NCBI GenBank assembly: GCA_012064385.1
Contig: QRDG01001828.1
Coordinates: 372,001-436,000, forward strand
DNA from: Puccinellia tenuiflora
Lineage: Eukaryota > Streptophyta > Magnoliopsida > Poales > Poaceae
Reading direction: 5' to 3'
DNA length: 64,000 nt
Made by a program: the position numbers and the translations under genes. The notes beneath the pieces were generated by a model. It saw only the letters and a list, made by a program, of their open reading frames with translations, ran no database searches and was not told where the DNA came from. Positions 56,696 through 64,000 of the stretch are shown piece by piece. How positions within the stretch are numbered: position 1 is the first letter of the stretch; every line of letters starts with the position of its first letter.

Positions 56696-56899
56696 TGATA
56701 CACGCATCTAAACCACAGAATCCAAATTGCAGAAAGAAATAGGAAAAGGGAATGGCCTCACCTTGCTGCAGGATGTGCTTCGTGCAGCAGGGCGGTGGAC
56801 GTGGTCGGCGGCGAAGAACAGCTGACGGGGTCGGAGCAGTACCGCACGGAACCGTCGGAGAAGGTCACAAGGACGGCGGCGGACGAGAAACGGCGACGC

Positions 56900-57150
56900 G
56901 GTGGCTCGAGATGCTCCAGTCGGCGGCGGCCGACGGGAACGAGACCGACCCGTCGATTTGGGGACGGATCGACCTGGTGGAGGACAGGATGTCGCGTCGG
57001 TGGCCGGTAACAGCGCCGGCGTCGGCGGGGAATGGCGGCGGCAGCAGGGAACGGCGGCTCGAGATGCTCCAGTCGCGGGGGGCGGACGGGAACGAGACCG
57101 TCCCGTCGATTCGGGGGCGGATCGACCTGCTGGAGGACAGGAACGGGGCG
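56900..57150 (+). repeat. Direct duplication of a GC-rich 95-bp segment
   Basis: CTCGAGATGCTCCAGTCG...GACGGGAACGAGACCG...GGATCGACCTG...GAGGACAGGA occurs at about 56905-56993 and 57058-57145. It lies in the GC-rich 5' part of the Harbinger element, perhaps leader or first-exon sequence. Confidence 0.8.
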
Positions 57151-57552
57151 TCTGCGACGGGGGACAGCGGCGGCAGCGGCGTGTGGCAGCGGCGGCGGCG
57201 GGCAACGGTGGCGGCTACGGGGAACGGCGGCGGCGGGGGGAACCTAACCCTAACCTCCCATGGAGCGAGGGCGCGCGGGGGAAATGAGGTCGATGAACCG
57301 AACGATTCGGGGTAGGGTGGCAGGTTTTGTGTAAATTATCCAAACTGTAGAGGGTATTCCGGTCCGATGACACTCGGGAAGCAGCAACCAGCTCGGGAAG
57401 CAGGTCGCGGGCTGCTTCCGGCCTACCGTGCTCGTTCAGTTCATTTTCGTACCACGCTTCTGCAAAGCGCTTTACAATTTCTAGCTGTTTGTTTGGGCTT
57501 CCGCTTTTGGACCCCAAAAGCAGAAGCAGAAGCCCAAACAAACAGGGCCTTA

Positions 57553-58283
57553 GGGCCCTTCCTTGACTTCCTCGCAGGCCCAGCAGCTCGCTTGCCGTCC
57601 CTCTTGAAGTTGTCTCTTTTGCCCTTTTTCTTGAAACTGGTGGTCTTGTTGACCATCAACACTTGATGCTCCTTCTTGATTTCCACTTCCGCGGTCTTTA
57701 ACATCGCGAAAAGCTCAGGGAGAGTTTTCTCCATCCCTTGCATGTTATAGTTCATCACAAAGCTTTTGTAGCTAGGTGGAAGTGACTGGAGAACACGGTC
57801 AATCCCCAACTCATTGGGAATCACAACACCCAGCTGCGCCAGACGATCACCGTACCCAGACATCTTGAGCACGTGTTCACTGACGGAACTGTTCTCTTCC
57901 ATCATACAGCTAAAGAACTTAGAAGAGGCTTCATACCTCTCCACCTTGGCTTGAGTCTGAAACATAGCTTTCAGATCAACGATCATCTGATGAACGTCAT
58001 GGTGCTCAAAACACTTTTGAAGCTTAGGTCCTAAGCCATACAACAGACCGCACTTAACTATCTCGTGGTCCTCTGAACGGGCTGCCCAGACATTCCTAAT
58101 GTCTTCAGCCGCTCCCTCTGCTGGAGCCTCACCTAGCGGTGCATCTAGGACATACAGTTTCTTGGCAGCTTTGAGGATAATTTTCAGATTCATAAACAAA
58201 TCCGAGAAATTGCTTCCATCGTCTTTCAGCTTGTCTTTCTCTAGGAATGCGTTAAAGTTCATGGTGATGTTGGGAAGGGCCAT
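57553..58283 (-). pseudogene. gag: Gag of E4, interrupted before the zinc knuckle
   Basis: AUG at 58283 (MALPNITMNFNAFLEKDKL). Typical BARE1/Angela Gag core: VKCGLLYGLGPKLQKCFEHH, DLKAMFQTQAKVERYEA, LPPSYKSFVMNYNMQGMEKT, then a basic FKKKGKRDNFKRDGKR segment. It forms the virus-like particle. The frame runs into the Harbinger insertion at 57549 and stops at 57441, losing the knuckle, which is preserved on the far side at about 55560-55620. The retrotransposon gene is otherwise open. Confidence 0.92.
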
Positions 58284-59515
58284 TGATCTACAACATTATT
58301 TGCAAGGTGTTTAGACTATGTTCATGATATTGTGTTCGAAAGATAATCTAATTATAAAACGAACTCCCACTAAACTCAACATCTCTCTGGTTGTTTAGTG
58401 ACACACGATCCAAAATCCACTACACCACAACCGATCATCACGTGAAGTGGTATAGTTTCAAAAGGTGAACATCTCCATGTTGATCATATCATTCATATGA
58501 CTCGTGTTTAGCCTTTCGGCTCTTGTGTTCCGAGGCCATGTCTGTACATGCTAGGCTCGTCAAGGAAACCGTAGTATTTCTGCATGTGCAAACTGGCTTG
58601 CACCCGTTGTATGTGAACGTAGAATCTATCACACCCGATCATCACGTGGTGCTTCAAAACGACGAACTTTGGCAACGGCGCATACTAGGGGAGAACACTT
58701 CTTGATATTAACGTGAGAGATCACCTTATCATGCTACCGTCGAGATCGTATCTAAGCATAAACCATAAGGTGCATAAAAAGGATTAACATCACATGCAAT
58801 TCAAAATTGTGACATGGTATAGCCTTTTCTTGTGCCTTTGATCTCCATCTCCAAAGCACCGGCATGATCTCCATCATCACCAGCTCAAACGCCATCACCA
58901 TGGTTGTCTCCACCAACTATTGCAACTACTACTATTGGCTACTCTTAGCAAATAAAGTAAAGCAATTACATGGTGTTTAAAGTGACACGCAGGTCATACA
59001 ATAAATAAAAACAACCATAAGGCTCCTGCCGGTTGCCGTACTCATCGACATGCAAGTCGTGAAAAATACAAAACATGATCATTGCATACATCACATAATC
59101 ATATCTTGAGGCCATAACATATCACAAACCCTGCAAAAACAAATTAGACGCCTCTACTTTGTTTATGCAAATTTTATGTGGCTTCTAATGGGTCAATAGA
59201 TAGAACCGTTCTAATCTACGCAAAGCCACAACGGTAATAAAATAGTTGCTGATTTACTCATCCTTTTGAAAGGCCTTCCATTGAAAATTGCATCTTCACT
59301 AAAGCAAGAGAAACAGACACCCGCCAGCCACTTATGCAAAACAAGTTGCATGTCAGTCGTGGAACCGGTCTCTCGTGCGTGGACGAGTAAAGTTGGTCCG
59401 GGCCGCTTCAATCTTACAGTACCGCAAAGATGCAAAGTGCACGCGAGAAGGTAGCAACGTAAATTATCAACGCCCACAACACTTGTGTCTAATCGCACCA
59501 ACATCTATGAATAGA
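58284..59515 (-). other. Leader of E4 between PBS and gag
   Basis: 1.2 kb, no supported gene. Contains paired phrases such as CGATCATCACGTG. It is expected to hold packaging and translation-control sequences, but none can be delimited by eye. Confidence 0.6.
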
Positions 59516-59521
59516 TCTAGG

Positions 59522-59533
59522 CTCTGATACCAC
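59522..59533 (-). promoter_or_regulatory. Primer binding site of E4
   Basis: The minus strand reads GTGGTATCAGAGCC directly after the 5' LTR (LTR begins at 59534 on this side), complementary to initiator Met tRNA. Confidence 0.9.
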
Positions 59534-61212
59534 TGTAGGGTCGCAGCATAGAAAACAAAAAATTTCCTACGCAAAGATAGCGGAATAAACCCAACATCTA
59601 GATCCGATCTACGAGAGGTTGGTAGCAAGAAGGAGATCGAATCTCACCCTCGAAGAAAACCGTGAGTGTTTTGTCGAGGTAGGGGTTGGCTAGTCGATCC
59701 CCGCAACTAGACTTGTCTAGTCGCGAGGAGATGTGTTATCCAAGCGCCGCACGAGCAACGCCTCCGAGAGATCCACACGTACAGCTCGATGAAGACTCCA
59801 CGTTCTTGATCCCGCAAGAGGTGGTGGAGAGGTTCGCGAGATCGGCAGCACGACGACGGTGGCGTGGTGTGTATGGTGGAGATCCGACAGGGCTTCGCCA
59901 AGCGGTGTCGGGAGAGAGGAGGAGGGGTGCGGCTAGGGTAGGGAGGGGGCCGGCGGCTAGGCACCTTGGGGGGAGCCAATGGGTGCGGCACCCCTCCCCT
60001 TACCCCTCCTTATATAGGAGGCCAAGGGGGGGTGCGCCCCTCCCTCTCCTAGGGCCGGCGCAAGGGGGGAGGCTTGCCCCCCAAGCAAACCTTAGGGTTT
60101 AGGCCGGCCCCCCCTTCTTCTAGAAGCTTGGCCCGGGTGGGCCTATGGGGATGTGGTGCGGCTGGCCCAATAGGCCAGCCCACTACTCCCTCATGCCTTG
60201 TGGACCCCATACACTTATGGGCCCCACTTCTAGACCCCTCTAGAACCTTCTAGAACTTTCCGGTACTTTACCGATAAATTCCCGAACCTTTCTAAACCTC
60301 CGGAAACCACTTTCCTTATATGAATCTTATTCTCCGGACCACTCCGGAACTCCTCGTGACGTCCGGGATCCTATCCGGGACTCTGAATCAATATTCGATC
60401 TCACCATCATTTATCTCGAACCCTAACTACATCGAACGTTAAGTGTGTGACTCTGCGGGTTCGTGAATATGTCATATTAATAGCGGGACCGGGATGCCCA
60501 TATATTCGACGAAGTACTTTACCAGTCGAACCACAATGTCCGGGATTCAATTAATCCATATACGATTCCTTTTGTTTCACGATATATTACTTGTCCGAGA
60601 TTCAATCCACCGATATCTCCATATCTGATTAATCTCGTTACCGACAAGTTCTCTTTACTCGTTCCCATAGAATAGGATCCCTTATGACTAGCCACTTAGT
60701 CATATGCTTGCAAGCGTTTGGATGCTATACTACCGAGAGGGCCCAGAGATATCTATCCAACTGTTGGACGAACAAATCCCAGTCTTGAAACATGTCACCC
60801 AACAACCTATCATTGGAGAACCTGAAAGCCACCTTTATAATCACCCAGTTACGAAGTTACGTTTGATGTCCACAAAGCTCTCCTCCGATAAGCGGGAGTG
60901 ACATAATCTCATGGTCTAAGGAAACTATATTTGACATCTATTTAATTTGAGTCTTGTCCATTATATCATCACCTATGATACAAACTTCATTTATTAAGTG
61001 ATTCATAAATCCATGGTTAGAAAACATCTAACCATCACTTAATTAAACAAACTAGTCACAAGAGGAAAGACTAGGGACTCATTACCGTTTATATTCCACA
61101 CATGCATTTGTTTCTGGTTAATACAATTCTAGCATGGAATTAAACATATCATGAACGGAGAAATATGATAAACAATAATCATTATTATTGCCTCTTGGGC
61201 ATATCTCCAACA
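59534..61212 (-). repeat. 5' LTR of E4
   Basis: 1679 bp. Minus-strand TATA box near 60011-60017 (CTATATAAGG). Ends next to TTAAC, the right target duplication. Confidence 0.92.
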
Positions 61213-61217
61213 TTAAC

Positions 61218-62511
61218 AACTACGAAACACCACGCAGTTTTAAGCCTTTAACTGTATTTCTTTACTAATCAATTTCCACTCAAATAACCAGCAAGTTTAA
61301 GCATTCATCTTAATATCTCAAAAAATTGAGAAGCATCAAGTATCCACATAATGGTCTACAAGACTATGCAGGCTTTCATTTCATTCCAATATCACATGGA
61401 TAGCATTTTGCCACTTTGACAATTCAAGCAATTTATCAATAACAACTCTCCAACAAGTATAAGTGAAGAACAAGAGAGTTTAACATCAACAACTAGCAGC
61501 TATAAACAAGATAAAAGCTTAAAGCGAGAGTTTACTAGCAAACAAACAGTAGCTAAGAATACTCAACAAGATATAAGCGAAGTAAAGGAGTATTCAAATA
61601 AAAAAGCGGAGCGTGCCTCTCTCCCAGACAAATAAAGCTAGAATCCAACAAGGATATGACCAGCAAACAAACAAAACAAAACTAAAAGCAAAAAGACGCT
61701 CCAAGCATAGCACATAATATGTAAAGTGATAAAAATGTAGTTCAACGAAGACGACCTTATGATAGTCGATGAAGAGGAGGGGATGCCTTGGGCATCCCCA
61801 AGCTTAGACGCTTGATGGTTCTTGATATTCAGAGGGGGTGCCATGGGGGCATCCCCAAGCTTGAGCTCTGATCCATCTTCAATTTCTTCAATATCCTCTC
61901 CTTTGGAACTTAAAAACTCACTTCACACAAAACTTCTCATAAACTGATTAGAGGGTTAGTGCTCATAAATTAAAATGCACATGTGTTCAACTCAAGACAA
62001 ATTGCAAACAACTTTATTGGGCATTAGCTACTGTTTACTAAGCCTCAATATGACACTCCACCTCTAGAGTATCACATTTGACGATAGTAAAAGAGACGAA
62101 TACAAAATAAAATCAGAATGTATAAAAAACTGAACAGTCTGTAAAGATCGAAATTTTCAAGGCACTTCTGTAGCTCAAATCAGAAAACTCAAAACTAACG
62201 AAAGATAGATAAAAGTATCAGGCTTGATGTCTAAAAATATCAGAAAAAGATAAAATTCAGGGATTGTTCGAGATTTTCTGCAACAGGCGTATAGAGTCTG
62301 TTTCTGGACAGCAAAACAATACCTCGCACTTTCAATGTATTAGAGGCTAAACTTGGCACAAAAAACCAAAACAAAAATATACAATGAAGTTTATACAGAG
62401 GCAACAACTCCATGACTCAAGAAAAGTAAAAACAAACTGAAAGTAAAAGATGGGTTGTCTCCCAACAAGCGATTTTCTTTAACGTCTTTTAGCTAGGCGC
62501 AATGCCAAATA
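61218..62511 (-). other. E2 internal region downstream of gag, with two internal PPT-like hairpins
   Basis: No ORF of note and no pol. On the minus strand AAGCTTGGGGATG occurs at 61793-61805 and 61850-61862, matching the polypurine tract of this family. The first sits beside a perfect hairpin (GGGGATGCC, TTG, GGCATCCCC at 61779-61799). Confidence 0.65.
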
Positions 62512-63327
62512 TCAAGTCTTTTCAAAATCAAGGGCATCGTCCTTCTTATCAAGTTCAGGGATTGTGCAACTCGAAGGAGGACTTTTAATAGACTCATTAA
62601 TAGCAATACCTTGTGAATTAAAAAAGTTAACCTTACGATACAGGGCAGTTCCCAGCAAGCCCTTGAATACTTGATACTCTTTAACCATTTTTACTTCTTC
62701 ATTGCCTACAAAAGATGCATCAAATTTAGTAGTATTCTTTGGCACAAATATAAATTTTGGTCCCTTAACTATGGGAGTTACTTCCTTTTTAGGTTTAAGT
62801 GAAGAAAAGGTAGCTCCCAAGTTATCGAAAGTCTCTTCTAGTTTACCTATCCCTTCGGGATGATCTTTAGGGTAATGGAGTGTTTTAACCTTTTTAGTAG
62901 CATTCCTTATGTATCCACTAACCCTATTAAAGTTTTTATCAATCTTCTTATCCATATCATTTATCTTACTTATGCTTGGCATATTACTTTCTATTGCTTC
63001 CAACTTTTTCGTAATGTCTTCTAAGGTAATTTTCTTAGTATCATCAATAGGAGGATTTCCAAATAATTTTTCTATAGCATTGAAAGCTTCCGAAGCACTA
63101 GCACCCAAGAAGTTTCCACTTGTTATAGTGTCCAAAACAAACTTATACCAACATGTGATACCAATATAAAAATTTCTTAGAAGGACAATAGCTACTTGCT
63201 TTTTAGTGGATCTACGATGAGCATCTTTAATTCTATACCAAGAATCTTTCAAACTTTCTCCACCTCTTTGTTTGAATGTGAGGACTTCGGACTCGGGTGT
63301 TTCAACAGGAGGCAAAGAGCTAGACAT
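62512..63327 (-). CDS. gag: Gag protein of E2 (retrotransposon gag domain, no zinc knuckle)
   Basis: 271 codons from AUG at 63327 (MSSSLPPVETPESEVLTFKQ); an upstream in-frame AUG at 63348 is also possible. Residues about 17-85 fit the retrotransposon gag domain of Gypsy/Athila-type elements: FKQRGGESLKDSWYRIKDAH, then LLRNFYIGITCWYKFVLDT and SASEAFNAIEKLFGNPP. A coiled segment (LEDITKKLEAIESNM) and a Lys-rich tail follow. No CCHC knuckle and no protease are present. The frame is intact although the element is heavily interrupted. It probably supplies or mimics a particle protein for trans-mobilisation. Confidence 0.8.
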   Translation of the reverse strand: MSSSLPPVETPESEVLTFKQRGGESLKDSWYRIKDAHRRSTKKQVAIVLLRNFYIGITCWYKFVLDTITSGNFLGASASEAFNAIEKLFGNPPIDDTKKITLEDITKKLEAIESNMPSISKINDMDKKIDKNFNRVSGYIRNATKKVKTLHYPKDHPEGIGKLEETFDNLGATFSSLKPKKEVTPIVKGPKFIFVPKNTTKFDASFVGNEEVKMVKEYQVFKGLLGTALYRKVNFFNSQGIAINESIKSPPSSCTIPELDKKDDALDFEKT

Positions 63328-63484
63328 AACGACAAAGCAAAATAACAAGACAGAAATAAAGGCTACACTATTTTTTTTGTTTTAAAATTTTGGAACAAGA
63401 AAAATAAACTAAACGAGAAATAAAACAAGCAAGACAAAAACAAAGTAAAGTGATTGAGAGTATGAGACTCCCCTTGCTGTAGCT

Positions 63485-64000
63485 TGATACGTCTCAAACA
63501 TATCTATAATTTTTTAGTGATCCATGCTAGTTTTGTGATATTGTCATATGTTTTTACTGTCATTTATATCATTTTTATGCATTTTGTCGGACTAACCTAT
63601 TGACAAGATGCCCAGTGCCAGTTCCCTGTTTTTGTTGTTTTTGTATTTCAGAAAATTTACTTCTGGAAATATTCTCGGAATTGGACGAAAATTTACGGAA
63701 AATTTTTACTCGACGGAAGGCACCAGGACACCAAAGGGCAGCCCTGGCGGCCACCCACAGGCCAGGGGCGGCCAGCTGCCGCGGCCTAGGGGGCACCCGT
63801 GGGTGGGGCCCGCCCCTGCCCATGGGGAACCTCCTCGGCCCCCTCCGATGCCTATAAAATCCCTAAAAACCTAAAAACGTCGACGCGGCCATTATTTTCC
63901 AGAAACTCGACCCCGCCGCGCCGTCACCGAAAACCCTAGTTCGGGGTCCAATCTGAAGCTGATCCCAGCACTCTGCCGAAGGGGAGATCGATCCCGGTGG
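63485..64000 (+). mobile_element. E3: 5' part of another related LTR element inserted in the E2 leader
   Basis: TGATACGTCTCAAACATATC starts at 63485, and the next 515 bp align with the E1 LTR, including a TATAAAA box at 63853-63859. Presumed left target duplication TAGCT (63480-63484); the right copy is outside the window. It sits about 150 bp upstream of the E2 gag start. Confidence 0.8.

Larger units (their letters stand above)
55626..57549. mobile_element. PIF/Harbinger element inserted in the gag-pol frame of E4
   Basis: Left end GGGTCTGTTTGTTTGGGC at 55626 and inverted right end GGCCCTGTTTGTTTGGGC ending at 57549, flanked by TTA (55623-55625, 57550-57552). TTA duplications and this terminal repeat are typical of PIF/Harbinger. 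1924 bp, no transposase. It carries a Myb/SANT-like gene piece on the minus strand, a 45-bp minisatellite and a duplicated GC-rich segment. Gag and pol reading frames are in phase across the insertion site, so this element alone separates them. Confidence 0.88.
50654..61212 (-). mobile_element. E4: BARE1/Angela/WIS-lineage Copia retrotransposon, nearly complete
   Basis: LTRs at 50654-52348 and 59534-61212, flanked by TTAAC (50649-50653, 61213-61217). On the minus strand the order is LTR, PBS, leader, gag, protease, integrase, reverse transcriptase, RNase H, PPT, LTR, the Copia order. Without the Harbinger insertion (55626-57549 plus one TTA) it is about 8.6 kb, the usual BARE1/Angela size. 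The LTRs differ by about ten substitutions and two indels by eye, so the insertion is fairly young. It is disabled by the Harbinger insertion and one nonsense codon. Confidence 0.93.
43507..64000 (-). mobile_element. E2: gag-only LTR retrotransposon, host of the nested cluster (extends past the window)
   Basis: Minus-strand element with its 3' LTR at 43507-45097, a polypurine-type tract next to it, and 3' internal sequence continuing at 45098-45135, 49485-50653 and 61218-63484, with gag at 62512-63327. The interruptions are E1, E4 and E3. The 5' LTR must lie beyond 64000. About 2.5 kb of internal sequence downstream of gag has no pol, so the element is non-autonomous. The left boundary (TGATGG...) is inferred from TGAT...ATCA symmetry and could be 43497 instead. 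The Gag style suggests a Gypsy affinity, but without pol this stays an inference. Confidence 0.75.

Noticed and set aside
57441..57552. C-terminal tail of Gag ending at 57441 as real protein
   Set aside because: The last 36 or so codons are translated Harbinger terminal sequence, not Gag.

Overview
This window is repeat-dense intergenic DNA from a large grass genome, almost certainly a Triticeae species (wheat, Aegilops, rye or barley group). The evidence is a BARE1/Angela/WIS-lineage Copia element whose LTR ends TGTTGG...CCTACA, LTR elements with TGATACGTCTC termini, a Sirevirus/Maximus-like Copia family whose LTR begins TGAAAGTGCATGG, several CACTA transposons with 3-bp target duplications, and PIF/Harbinger elements. 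I see no intact host gene. What is genic is either transposon-encoded, a decayed copy, or a captured gene fragment.

Layout. 1-850: decayed grass-specific coding sequence cut by a CACTA end. 850-3370: CACTA end, decayed repeats and a Maximus-like LTR scrap. 3373-about 5215: CACTA-like element with CCGTGGCGCAC subterminal repeats and an 18-bp minisatellite. 5216-6733: low-copy or unassigned DNA with one 232-codon ORF ending near a poly(A) tract. 6749-26012: a roughly 0.93-kb poly(A)-tailed retroposon (15-bp target duplication), split by an 18.3-kb LTR-internal-LTR-internal-LTR array (7255-25583; one outer GGCGG duplication). The array is a non-autonomous, gag-only Copia family. 26260-29111: non-autonomous CACTA (TSD ATG) with 670-bp internal tandem repeats. 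30081-36556: a gene-capturing CACTA (TSD GTA) carrying co-oriented fragments of zeaxanthin epoxidase, a MIC10-like mitochondrial protein and a ZCCHC8/PSP-type zinc-knuckle protein. 36557-41320: low-copy DNA with decayed repeats. 41324-43474: Harbinger-type Myb/SANT ORF broken by one stop and one frameshift.

43507 to beyond the window end is one deep nest. A minus-strand, gag-only LTR element (E2) contains a plus-strand relative (E1, 45136-49479, TSD GTAGG), a BARE1/Angela-like element on the minus strand (E4, 50654-61212, TSD TTAAC), which itself contains a 1.9-kb Harbinger element (55626-57549, TSD TTA), and a second plus-strand relative (E3, from 63485).

Nesting gives relative ages: the Harbinger insertion is younger than E4, E4/E1/E3 are younger than E2, E2 is younger than the Myb/SANT element, and the LTR array is younger than the retroposon. 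The two most unusual structures are the three-LTR tandem array of a pol-less family and the CACTA that has assembled at least three unrelated host exons on one strand. All boundaries were read by eye; no alignment or database search was run.
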